A DNA stretch of 64,000 bases. It comes from Clostridiales bacterium. GTDB taxonomy: Bacteria > Bacillota > Clostridia > Oscillospirales > Oscillospiraceae. Positions 27,837 through 36,437 of this stretch are shown in pieces (within the stretch, counting starts at the first letter, position 1; the number at the start of each line of letters is the position of its first letter). Where the stretch lies: NCBI GenBank assembly GCA_029008095.1, contig JAQXJB010000020.1, positions 1 through 64,000 of the forward strand. The letters run 5' to 3'. A program made the translations under genes and the position numbers. The notes beneath the pieces are model-generated. The model had not been told where the DNA came from, ran no database searches, and saw only the letters and a list, made by a program, of their open reading frames with translations.

Positions 27837-28325
27837 ATGGATATGACCAAAAGACAAATCACGAAAATCGCAAGGGAAGCGAACAAACTGGTGATCCGCA
27901 CCATGAAGGAGGGCGGAATTGGCTCAGGCGAAATGGATCTGATCCATTTGGTGCGCCATAATCCAGGGCTTTCCCAGCGTGAGATCAGTTTGCAGCTCAA
28001 TATGGACAAGGGCGCCGTTGCCCGTCGCACGGCAAATCTGGAGCAAAAGGGTTATCTGATCCGCAAGGAGAATCCGGCGGACGGCAGAAGCCAGCTTTTG
28101 TATGCCACGGAGAAAGCGGAAGAACTCAAAACTTCCAAAGCTATGGTGGAATCGGCCTTTTATGAATGGCTGCTGGAAGGGCTGGATGCAGCGGAACAGG
28201 CATCCTTTACGGCTGCCCTGGAGAAGCTGTACCTTCGCTCCAAGCGGGAAAGCCGCAGTGGATTCCCCCATGTGACAGGGCGACTTTCTGAAAAGAAGGA
28301 AGGTATAGAAGATGAACAGGAATAA
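27837..28325 (+). CDS. MarR-family transcriptional regulator
   Basis: 162 residues. The centre is a winged helix (MDLIHLVRHNPGLSQREISLQLNMDKGAVARRTANLEQKGYLIRKENPADGR, about residues 34-88) flanked by dimerisation helices. The DGR wing motif is typical of MarR proteins. It is the first gene of a three-gene operon with two ABC exporter half-transporters; the next start overlaps its end by 14 bp. In such MarR-ABC-ABC operons the regulator usually represses its own exporter and is released by a toxic ligand. The perfect inverted repeat in its promoter is the probable operator. Confidence 0.92.
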   Translation: MDMTKRQITKIAREANKLVIRTMKEGGIGSGEMDLIHLVRHNPGLSQREISLQLNMDKGAVARRTANLEQKGYLIRKENPADGRSQLLYATEKAEELKTSKAMVESAFYEWLLEGLDAAEQASFTAALEKLYLRSKRESRSGFPHVTGRLSEKKEGIEDEQE

Positions 28326-30045
28326 CCGGGACGCAACAGATCGAATCGGGTACTATTTCCGCAAGGAGCAGTGGCTCCTTCTCATTGTTACAGTAACAGG
28401 TATTCTCTATAATGTCGGTATGGTGGCAGGGCCATGGTTCGAGGGCCAGATGGTACAGTACCTGTGCGACATCCTCGGGGGAAACCGGCAGGCCATAGAA
28501 ATGGTTATGCTGGCCGTCTGCTATGTGCTGACCATCCTCTTTGTTCAGTTTATGCGCTACATCAAGCGCCTTTATGTCCGTAAGTTTGCCAACCACATCA
28601 GCAAGAGCATGAAAATGACCCTTTACCGGAACCTGCTGCATCGAAAGCGGGAGGATCTGGAAGAAGCCGGTTCCATGATGACAAAAATCATCTCTGATGC
28701 GGACGCCTGCGCGGAAGGAATGCGGAAGTTCACCACGGAAATATTTGATACCGGAGTAGTGATGATCGCATATCTGGTCATGCTGCTGTTATATGACTGG
28801 AAGCTGACGCTTCTTTCCATGTTATTTCCGCCGATTGCCTATTTTCTGGCGGAGAAGCTGAAAGTGGTTGTTACAAAAAATGTAGCCCTCAGCCGGGAAA
28901 GCAGCGCGAGGCTGAATGCTGCCACATTGGAGCGGATCACAAACGCTTTGACTTACCGGGTCTACGGTCAGGAAACCAACCGGAACGCGGCCTATGAGGA
29001 GAATCTGACGGATTATGAAAAGAAGGCTGTCCGGGCAAACATCTGGGAAAATGCCATGCAGCCGATCTACCGGGTGATTTCCATGCTGGGGGCCATTGTC
29101 ATCATTTGGTTCGGTGGAAAAAACGTGTTTGGTACAGGATGGAGCCTTTGGAATATCGCCGCATTTACCACCTTCTTTTCCTGCTATCAAAAGCTGGCGG
29201 TCAAGTCGTCCAAGGCGGCAAAACTGTTTAATGCGGTACAGAAAGCTCAGGTATCATGGAAACGGATCAAGCCGTACTTAGGCAGTGTGGAGGATGAGCC
29301 GGATCCCGAAACCGTTTTCCCCTCGCCGCTATCCGTCCGAAACGTGACCTTCGCCTACCCCGGACAGGATGCGCTTTTCACCAATGTGACGTTTCAGGCA
29401 AAACCCGGAGAGATCGTCGGGCTCACCGGCAAAATTGCCTGCGGGAAATCCACCCTTGGAAAGCTCCTGATCGGTGAACTTCCCTATCAGGGGGAAATCT
29501 TTTTGGGAGATGTCCGCTTTTCCCAGCAGGGAGAGCGGTATGAAAACGGCGTCGGGTATCTGGGCCATCAGCCGGAGCTGTTCAGCGGTACGATTGAGGA
29601 AAATATCTGCATGGGAAAACCCGGCGATATCGGCCCGGTGCTCCGGGCCGTCTGCATCGACCGGGAGGTGGCGGAATTCCCGGACGGCATACATACGGTC
29701 ATTGGCAGCGGCGGCGTCCGTCTGTCCGGCGGCCAGCAGGCCCGGATTGCCCTTGCCAGAACCCTCTATCACAGAAAGCCGCTGATGGTTCTGGATGATC
29801 CCTTTTCCGCCGTGGACATGGAGACGGAGAAGCGGATCTTTGACAATCTTCGCATTCTGGCAAAAGACAGCGTGGTGCTGCTGATTTCCCACCGGCTTTC
29901 TCTGTTCCCGCAGATGGATCAGGTGCTCTGGCTGGAGGATGGAAAGATTACTGCCGCCGGCCACGGGGAATTGATGCAGGAAAACGCGCACTACCGAACG
30001 CTCTATGAAGCCCAGAGGAAGGAGGCGGCATCGGATGAAAACTGA
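28312..30045 (+). CDS. ABC exporter half-transporter (heterodimer partner 1, degenerate Walker B)
   Basis: 577 residues: exporter membrane domain (about 15-320, six helices) and ATPase (about 340-575). Walker A is GLTGKIACGKST, the signature LSGGQQARIALAR is intact, but Walker B reads MVLDDPFSAVD, with Asp where the catalytic Glu normally sits; the H-loop is ISHRLS. The companion gene has the reverse defect (intact Glu, altered signature). This matches asymmetric heterodimeric exporters of the LmrCD/BmrCD type with one hydrolytically weak site. The start overlaps the MarR stop. Drug or peptide efflux is likely; substrate unknown. Confidence 0.9.
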   Translation: MNRNNRDATDRIGYYFRKEQWLLLIVTVTGILYNVGMVAGPWFEGQMVQYLCDILGGNRQAIEMVMLAVCYVLTILFVQFMRYIKRLYVRKFANHISKSMKMTLYRNLLHRKREDLEEAGSMMTKIISDADACAEGMRKFTTEIFDTGVVMIAYLVMLLLYDWKLTLLSMLFPPIAYFLAEKLKVVVTKNVALSRESSARLNAATLERITNALTYRVYGQETNRNAAYEENLTDYEKKAVRANIWENAMQPIYRVISMLGAIVIIWFGGKNVFGTGWSLWNIAAFTTFFSCYQKLAVKSSKAAKLFNAVQKAQVSWKRIKPYLGSVEDEPDPETVFPSPLSVRNVTFAYPGQDALFTNVTFQAKPGEIVGLTGKIACGKSTLGKLLIGELPYQGEIFLGDVRFSQQGERYENGVGYLGHQPELFSGTIEENICMGKPGDIGPVLRAVCIDREVAEFPDGIHTVIGSGGVRLSGGQQARIALARTLYHRKPLMVLDDPFSAVDMETEKRIFDNLRILAKDSVVLLISHRLSLFPQMDQVLWLEDGKITAAGHGELMQENAHYRTLYEAQRKEAASDEN

Positions 30046-31672
30046 ATCTTCCGTGGCGCGGATCGTCGGTAATACGCTCCGAAATCATCCGGGGCTGAGT
30101 GTGCTGCTGCTTCTGACGATCCTGCTTTCCATCGGGTTCTCCCTTTTGCCGCCTCTGGTTCTGGAAAAAATCGTGGACACCCTCACGGCAGGAGAACGAA
30201 TTCTGCTTTCCATGGCGGTTGCGTACTTTGGGATCGTAGCCATCTCCGGACTACTGGATGCGGCGAAGGAAAGCCTGATTACAGCCTTCGGCCAGAAGGC
30301 AACCCATCGGATTCGCTCTGCCATGAGCGAGAAGCTGAAACGCCTCCCTGCTTTCTATTTTGTTGAACGGGAGCCCGGGGTGACGGCGTCCCGATTTGTC
30401 AACGATGTGAATACCGTGGACAATCTGTTTACCTCCGGGATCATCAGCATGGCGGCTGACCTTTGTAAGCTGGTCAGCATCCTTGTCATAATTTTTACGA
30501 GAAGCACCGGACTGGGCCTTTTGCTGCTGGCTGCCACACCGCTGCTTTTCTGGATGACCCGCCAGTTTCAAAAAAGGATGCTGAAAGCCCAGATGGAAAA
30601 CCGGGTCGCCGTAGGGCGAACCAACCAGCAGATCCCAGAAACGCTGAACAGTATGCGCACCATCCGGGTTCTGCGTCAGGAACCCTATATGCTGGAGCGT
30701 TACGGCGACACCATTGAGCAGAGCTACCAGGCCCAGGAGCGTTCCAACTTCTATGACGCCGTCTATTCCCCCATTGTGGTATCGGTCAGCTCGCTGCTGA
30801 TCGGCATTGTGATGGCGGCATCCGCCCAGAGCGGCGCGGTACAGATGTTTTTCGGCATGTCCGCGGGCACTGCGGCCGCGGTGATTGCCTATGTGAGCAA
30901 TTTCTTCGGCCCCCTTGAGAGCATCGGCATGGAAATTCAGAATGTGCAGTCGGCGGTGGCCGGAGTACGGCGAATCAACGAATTTTTGAAAGAAACAGAG
31001 CAGAAAAAAAGCCCGGAACAAGCCCGGGAAGAAAGCATTGCCGTCCAGATATCCGATATGAGCTTTGGCTATCATGGCCGGGAGCAGGCGATTTTTCACA
31101 ACTTTCATTTTACGGTCAAAGAGGGGGAATCCGTCATCCTTGCCGGGCGCACCGGCGTGGGAAAGAGTACGCTGGTCAAGCTGATCGCGGGGCTGTACCA
31201 GCCTCAGCAGGGAACCGTGCGTGTGTTTGGCAGGGCTCCGGACGCGATTCCGGAAACGGAAAAGCGGCGCTGGTTTGGCTATGTGGAGCAGCAGTTCCGG
31301 CTGGTTCCCGGCACCGTTGGCGATCAGGTATCCCTGTTTGACCCCCAGGTGACGGACGCGCAGATCCGGCAGGCCCTGGACATGGTGGGGCTGGGCGAAA
31401 CGATAGAAAATCTCCCGGGCGGCATCCGTACGCCCTGCACGGAGAGTCTGTTTTCGCAGGGACAGTTCCAGCTTCTTGCCATCGCCCGGGCGGTGGTTCT
31501 GGACCCCAGAATTCTGCTCCTGGACGAAATCACGGCAAATCTGGATTCTCAAACAGAAAAAATGGTCTTATCCGCCCTTCAGACAGCTTCACAAAACAGA
31601 ACGGTGATCTCCGTTTCTCATCGGTTGTATAACGGAGAGAAAAATCAGCATGTACGTTTGCTGACGCTATAA
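30035..31672 (+). CDS. ABC exporter half-transporter (heterodimer partner 2, altered signature motif)
   Basis: 545 residues from ATG 30035 (GGAGG 9 nt upstream; the start overlaps the previous stop by 11 bp). Six-helix membrane domain (about 20-310), then ATPase with Walker A AGRTGVGKST, Walker B ILLLDEITANLD with catalytic Glu, and H-loop VSHRL. The signature is FSQGQFQLLAIAR rather than LSGGQ. Together with partner 1 this predicts one canonical ATP site (partner 2 Walker A/B with partner 1 LSGGQ) and one degenerate site. Translational coupling supports a heterodimer. Confidence 0.9.
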   Translation: MKTESSVARIVGNTLRNHPGLSVLLLLTILLSIGFSLLPPLVLEKIVDTLTAGERILLSMAVAYFGIVAISGLLDAAKESLITAFGQKATHRIRSAMSEKLKRLPAFYFVEREPGVTASRFVNDVNTVDNLFTSGIISMAADLCKLVSILVIIFTRSTGLGLLLLAATPLLFWMTRQFQKRMLKAQMENRVAVGRTNQQIPETLNSMRTIRVLRQEPYMLERYGDTIEQSYQAQERSNFYDAVYSPIVVSVSSLLIGIVMAASAQSGAVQMFFGMSAGTAAAVIAYVSNFFGPLESIGMEIQNVQSAVAGVRRINEFLKETEQKKSPEQAREESIAVQISDMSFGYHGREQAIFHNFHFTVKEGESVILAGRTGVGKSTLVKLIAGLYQPQQGTVRVFGRAPDAIPETEKRRWFGYVEQQFRLVPGTVGDQVSLFDPQVTDAQIRQALDMVGLGETIENLPGGIRTPCTESLFSQGQFQLLAIARAVVLDPRILLLDEITANLDSQTEKMVLSALQTASQNRTVISVSHRLYNGEKNQHVRLLTL

Positions 31673-31713
31673 ATATCTACCACGGTATTCATGCAGACAG
31701 ATCATTTAAAAAG

Positions 31714-31759
31714 CACCCTATTTGTTAGACAGTGGATATGCTGTCCGACAAATGGGGTG
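31714..31759. mobile_element. Long hairpin at the end of an IS3-type remnant
   Basis: Starting CACCCTATTTGTTAGACAG (31714-31732), the arm pairs with CTGTCCGACAAATGGGGTG (31741-31759), broken only by wobble pairs. It lies 8 bp before the transposase-fragment start and overlaps the expected IS end. It could regulate transposase expression or mark the terminal inverted repeat. Confidence 0.45.
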
Positions 31760-31766
31760 TTTTGCT

Positions 31767-31934
31767 ATGTCAAAAGGAGTGCCAAACAAAAGATATACGC
31801 CAGAGTTTAAAAAACTGGTGGTAGAAACAATGCGGAAAGAGAAACTGAGTTATAAAGAGACGGAGCCGCGATTTGATCCGCTCCCAAATCGTGGAACGGA
31901 ACGTACTCCCTCCGTACATGGCAGACGGCGATGA
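31767..31934 (+). pseudogene. Truncated IS3-family OrfA transposase (N-terminus only)
   Basis: Begins MSKGVPNKRYTPEFKKLVVE, the conserved N-terminal HTH start of IS3-family OrfA, and stays recognisable to about KLSYKET (codon 31). Beyond this the frame continues with unrelated sequence to a stop at 31934. The rest of OrfA and all of OrfB are gone, and the replaced part reads as another transposase on the opposite strand. Confidence 0.8.
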
Positions 31935-32001
31935 GCATGGAGCGGGACACTGACAAGTTCTCCCGGTTCTTTCCGTATTTCTCAAAGTAACCACAAGGGC
32001 G
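31862..32001 (-). pseudogene. C-terminal fragment of an IS110-family transposase
   Basis: On the minus strand the frame reads through YFEKYGKNRENLSVSRSMLI and then CHVRREYVPFHDLGAD. This matches the C-terminal pattern of IS110/IS1111 transposases (basic stretch, SxSMLIAxxH, then Y-x-DLGAD). It has no start and abuts the IS3 OrfA fragment on the opposite strand, so two IS scars are fused here. Recognition is from memory of the family pattern. Confidence 0.55.
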
Positions 32002-32034
32002 CTGCCGTCTCTGCTATTGCATTAGATGCGCTTA

Positions 32035-34722
32035 TCAATTCAAATTTCTCGCAATGGTCTTGACAACCTCGTCCATAACGATGGGCTTTGCGATATGGGC
32101 GTTCATGCCGGCGTTCAGGCACTCATGCACATCCTCGGCAAAGGCGTTGGCTGTCATGGCGATAATAGGGATGGTAAGGGAATCCGGCCGGTCTTTCATA
32201 GCCCGGATCGCCTTTGTGGCCTCATAACCGTTCAAGACCGGCATCATAATGTCCATAAGAATAATGTTAAAGGTATCGGGAGGATTCTCATAAAAGAGAT
32301 TAACCGCTTCCCGGCCATTAACAGCTCTGGTCACTGTCATCCCGTACTCTTCCATCTGTATGGTGGCGATTTCCGCGTTAAGATCGTTATCCTCAGCCAT
32401 CAGGACCTTTACGCCATTCAAGTTCACTTTCGCAAGGGGGACATCCTGCCCCTGTACCTTGCTCTTATCGGTGATCTCCAGCGGCAGTTCCACGACAAAG
32501 GTGGAGCCTTCTCCTTTAACGCTTTCAACAGATATGGTGCCGCCCATCATCTCCACATAGTGTTTGGTGATCGCCATACCAAGACCGGTTCCCTTGTATT
32601 GGGTTCTTGCACTGGCTTCCTCTTGTGAGAACTCGTCAAAAATATGCTCCACAAACTCAGGACTCATCCCAACGCCGGTGTCTGCGATTCGATAGTGCGC
32701 CACAAGATGCCGGTCATCCCCGCCTGGGAGACAGCACGCATCAAATGTGATGCTGCCGCCGTCGCCGGTAAACTTGACCGCATTGCTCAGAATGTTCACC
32801 AGCACCTCACGGATCCTCACCGCATCGGCAAGGACATAGGGATTATCCGGTTTTACCCTGTTGACTTTGAATGTAATATCCCGATTGGCGAGGAATCCGT
32901 GCATAATATACAGCACGACATCCAGAACTGCGGTGATATCAACCGGCACAGGATTATATTTGATTTTACCGCTCTCAATGCGGCTGATGTCCAACACATC
33001 GTTGATAAGGGTCAGCAGATGCTCCGAACTCTCACTGATCTTCTCAAGGCAGTCCTTTACTTCCGGGGTTATATCCTGCTTCAGCGCAATATTTGTAAAC
33101 CCGATGATGGCATTCATGGGCGTCCGGATATCGTGGGACATGTTGTTCAGGAAAGTAGTTTTGGCCCGATTGGCGTGCTCCGCCTGATTCAGCGCTTCCT
33201 TCAAAACGCGCTGCTTTTCCTGCTCAGCGCGCACCTCGTCGTCAACAATTGCAAAACCGAAAACGATATGTTTGAAATTCGGGTCATCTTCGGCTCTGGC
33301 AATTCTAAGCTGAGCATAGAGTTCTTCTCCGTCCCTGTTGATTCGATAGAGGTGCGTAAAAATTTCATCATTCTTGAGGATCTGATGCAGAAAGGCCGGG
33401 TCGGAAAAACGAAGCAGCTCGTCCACCTGGTCCGCAGCGGCGAACATCCGAATATAATCTTCAAACACTTTACTGAAGGAATATGTTTGATTCAGATTGA
33501 TCCCATAAATCTCCATGGAGGCGTCTGAAAGCCGAAGGGGTATAGCCGAATCCTCTTCCAGATCAATGTAATAGACCGAAGAATACTCTTTACTTAATAT
33601 CTGAAGGACAGAAGCCTGCCTGCTTGAAGCTTTTTCCTTCTGAAGCAGCTTTTCCTGAAGCCCGAGTTTTTCCTTTGACGCTTTCGCCTCCTGGCGGAGC
33701 AATTCGTCCGCTTTTTCTTTTTCGAACTGTTCGGCTTGGGCTTTATGCACTTGCTTCATTGCAAAGACGAATACGGCCAGCATTGCGATAGCAACCACAA
33801 AAAGCTGGATCTGACTGCCTCTTAGTGTCTTGTTCCCGGATTCCGTGACCTGTGCTCCGATCACACTCTTGCGCAGTCTCACGGAAACCATCCAATCCGT
33901 GCCGGGAACGGGCTTGTAATACAGATAGGTGTTGCCTTCCTTTGCGGTATAGTAGGCGTATCCCTCTTCGCGCTTGTTCCAGTCGGAAATCATTTTTTCG
34001 CTGGAATACTCACCGGAAAAGGAACACTCATTCTGCCATACGTCAAAAATACTGCTGCCGTCGGCATACCGTCCTTCTGACTCTACGATGCAAGTACCGT
34101 CATCACCGTTAAACAGGCGGCAGAGGACCTGATTGTTGATGCCCTGCAGTTGTTGAGCGGAAATGATCTTGTCGACATCCACGCCGGTAATACAACTGAC
34201 GATATTGGCATTGCCCAAGGAAAACTTTTCTGTCGGAGTGGCAATCAGTACCGTAGCTCTGGAGTCCTTTGTCCGTGCGGTATAGAGCTTTGTTTCCGTA
34301 ACAGGCTCAGAGAGGAAGCCAAAACGCGAGATCCCTGAAAATGTGTTGTCTGATGTATAGACCATTCCGTCTTCGTCGACAACTGCGATAATATCCAGTC
34401 CGTTAAGACGCTGGATCATGGCCAGGTAAGCGCGCAGGGCATCATCTGACTCCAAATGCTCCCCTTTGAGTTGCTCTACTGTACGGTGGAGCTGTTCGAT
34501 ATTTCTGTCCAGTTCCGTGCTGATCTCATAGACCGTGCGTTCCGCGATCTCTTCAAGATAAAACTGACTGAGCGCGATCGTTGCCTCGTCGGCTGCCTTT
34601 TTCGCAGTCTGGCTGAACACAAGCGTTGAGGCAATGATAATAAGCGTAGCAAGAGCGATCATTCCGAGGATGCCGCGGTTTGACTTGAAATAACCTTTTT
34701 TTGGGGGTTGTATTCGCTTCAT
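32035..34722 (-). CDS. Hybrid sensor histidine kinase with extracellular Cache domain and one receiver
   Basis: 895 residues. ATG 34722 is chosen (GGAGG with 7-nt spacing); a GTG two codons upstream is too close. Membrane helices near 20-40 and 310-330 enclose a dCache-like sensor (about 40-305). A coiled coil and PAS-like segment follow. The HisKA H-box is NNMSHDIRTPMNAIIGF; the HATPase has NILSNAVKFT, ADTGVGM and GTGLGMAI. A C-terminal receiver (about 770-895) has MAEDNDLN, phospho-acceptor LMDIMMPVLNG and AKPI. It is the last gene of the phosphorelay operon; the substrate-binding lipoprotein encoded just upstream may deliver its ligand. The family fits a multi-step relay through the HPt protein. 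Confidence 0.93.
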   Translation of the reverse strand: MKRIQPPKKGYFKSNRGILGMIALATLIIIASTLVFSQTAKKAADEATIALSQFYLEEIAERTVYEISTELDRNIEQLHRTVEQLKGEHLESDDALRAYLAMIQRLNGLDIIAVVDEDGMVYTSDNTFSGISRFGFLSEPVTETKLYTARTKDSRATVLIATPTEKFSLGNANIVSCITGVDVDKIISAQQLQGINNQVLCRLFNGDDGTCIVESEGRYADGSSIFDVWQNECSFSGEYSSEKMISDWNKREEGYAYYTAKEGNTYLYYKPVPGTDWMVSVRLRKSVIGAQVTESGNKTLRGSQIQLFVVAIAMLAVFVFAMKQVHKAQAEQFEKEKADELLRQEAKASKEKLGLQEKLLQKEKASSRQASVLQILSKEYSSVYYIDLEEDSAIPLRLSDASMEIYGINLNQTYSFSKVFEDYIRMFAAADQVDELLRFSDPAFLHQILKNDEIFTHLYRINRDGEELYAQLRIARAEDDPNFKHIVFGFAIVDDEVRAEQEKQRVLKEALNQAEHANRAKTTFLNNMSHDIRTPMNAIIGFTNIALKQDITPEVKDCLEKISESSEHLLTLINDVLDISRIESGKIKYNPVPVDITAVLDVVLYIMHGFLANRDITFKVNRVKPDNPYVLADAVRIREVLVNILSNAVKFTGDGGSITFDACCLPGGDDRHLVAHYRIADTGVGMSPEFVEHIFDEFSQEEASARTQYKGTGLGMAITKHYVEMMGGTISVESVKGEGSTFVVELPLEITDKSKVQGQDVPLAKVNLNGVKVLMAEDNDLNAEIATIQMEEYGMTVTRAVNGREAVNLFYENPPDTFNIILMDIMMPVLNGYEATKAIRAMKDRPDSLTIPIIAMTANAFAEDVHECLNAGMNAHIAKPIVMDEVVKTIARNLN

Positions 34723-34755
34723 TTTCACGCCTCCGTCATAATAAGATGTGTGCGT

Positions 34756-36378
34756 TTAACCTTCGGCGACTTCGCCGGCCTCGTCGATCACATTCTGCAG
34801 CCCCTGCTGCTTGAGTGTGTTATAGCCGGTGAAAAACTCCTCCACAGAGATTTCGCCCTTTATCGCCTGATTGCGCAGCTTGCATACGCCCTCAGTGATC
34901 AAGGCACTGCGATATTGCGTATATGCCGGGGTTTCGTAGGTGTTCGGCAATGTGTAGAAATAGCCGTTATTCACTAAACCGATCCCCTTGTAAAACTCCT
35001 CGGTCAGTTCGTCCATTTCTTCCACAGACCGGCCTTCAAACAGGCACTGCATGAAGGCGCCTTCCTGCCACAAACCGCCAAAGCTTGAGATATTGCAGCC
35101 GGCAGCGCGGTAATCGGTAAATCCGTTTGCAACCAGCTCCTGTGTCATCACCGGTGTGCCGTCGACTACTTCATAGCTGATGCCCGGCAAACCATAGCTA
35201 TACAGCCAGGACCCTTCCTGAGAATAGTACCAGTTGAAAAACCGGAGGATATCCTCCACCTTACCCTGCTTTTCCGCCGCCGAAGAAATGCACCACATAT
35301 GCATGACCATCATCCGTTCGGGCGTCATCCGGTCGCCGTATGGCCCGGTTATCGGGGCGACTGCTTCCCAGACGGCATCTTCAACACCGGCTGCACGCAG
35401 AGCCTCAGCGGATGTACGGCAGCGTTCCGCCCAATTAAATACGGTACCGAGCCGGTTGTCATCCATAGCGGCGTCCATATCACCCGCATACATGGAATCG
35501 AACTCAGCGAAAATCAAGCCTTCAGCATACAGGCTGCGGACAGCTTTAAGAAATTCCGGATACCTGGGGTGTTCATAGACCATTGTGTAAGTCCCGTCAT
35601 CCAGAATACAGAACTGAGTATCGCCGGATGTCTTGATCCCGAAAGCGTTCAGCAGGGGAATGAAGCAGCGCTCTCCTTCGTTGCCAAACTGGGAGGCAAA
35701 GGGGATCTCATCGTCGGGGTCGCCGTTGCCGTTCAGGTCATTGTCGCGGATTGCCCGCCATAGATCGACCCACTCATCCCAGGTCTGGGGTTCGGTGAGA
35801 CCGAGCTTGTCCAGCCAGTCTTTTCGTACCATCATGGTTTGCGCACCGGGCACATTGATAACGCTGGGAATGGTATAGATATGCCCGTCCGCCTGCCGCC
35901 AGGAGCTCATCCTGTCCTCGCCCACAGCGGAAACGATATCGGGCATCAGATCCAGATAGTTGTCCAGGGCGATCACAGCGCCGTCATCTGCCAGATCCAT
36001 GATACCGAAATCCACCGCGTTGATAATATCGGGCAACTCGTCCATTCCCGTGAGAAGTGTTGTGGAAAGACTGGAAATATAGTCCTCTTCCGTTGCCCAG
36101 TAGATATCAAGGGTAACGCCGGTCATCTTTTCTATCGCAGGCCAGAAATAGTTGTCCGTTTTCCTTGTCACATTACCGGAAAAATTGACTCCAATGCCTG
36201 TGATGGTGAGGCCGTTTTCATAGTACAGGTTTTCACTTTTTTCGAGCAGCGCTGCGCCGGCCAGCATTTTTTCCTTGATTCCTGTTTCCGCTCCCTGCGC
36301 TTTCTCCGAATTCCTGCAGGCCGAAAGGCCAGGAAGCAGGAGAAGAACAAGCAGTAAACTCATGATCCGTTTATTCAT
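34756..36378 (-). CDS. Extracellular solute-binding lipoprotein (family 1-like)
   Basis: 540 residues from ATG 36378. The signal sequence LLLVLLLLPGLSAC has a clear lipobox. The mature part has binding-protein features: PAIEKMTGVTLDIYW, DELPDIINAVDFGIMDLADDGAVIALD, MVRKDWLDKLGLTEPQTWDEW and GNGDPDDEIPF, as in LplA-type oligosaccharide binding proteins. No permease or ATPase genes accompany it; it sits between two hybrid kinases on the same strand. That arrangement suggests it serves as a periplasm-facing sensor component rather than a transporter subunit. Ligand unknown, probably a sugar. Confidence 0.88.
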   Translation of the reverse strand: MNKRIMSLLLVLLLLPGLSACRNSEKAQGAETGIKEKMLAGAALLEKSENLYYENGLTITGIGVNFSGNVTRKTDNYFWPAIEKMTGVTLDIYWATEEDYISSLSTTLLTGMDELPDIINAVDFGIMDLADDGAVIALDNYLDLMPDIVSAVGEDRMSSWRQADGHIYTIPSVINVPGAQTMMVRKDWLDKLGLTEPQTWDEWVDLWRAIRDNDLNGNGDPDDEIPFASQFGNEGERCFIPLLNAFGIKTSGDTQFCILDDGTYTMVYEHPRYPEFLKAVRSLYAEGLIFAEFDSMYAGDMDAAMDDNRLGTVFNWAERCRTSAEALRAAGVEDAVWEAVAPITGPYGDRMTPERMMVMHMWCISSAAEKQGKVEDILRFFNWYYSQEGSWLYSYGLPGISYEVVDGTPVMTQELVANGFTDYRAAGCNISSFGGLWQEGAFMQCLFEGRSVEEMDELTEEFYKGIGLVNNGYFYTLPNTYETPAYTQYRSALITEGVCKLRNQAIKGEISVEEFFTGYNTLKQQGLQNVIDEAGEVAEG

Positions 36379-36437
36379 ATCCTTATGTATCCTCTCTGTT
36401 ATCACCGCATTGGCTTTCCTATTCCTATAGCCTGTTG

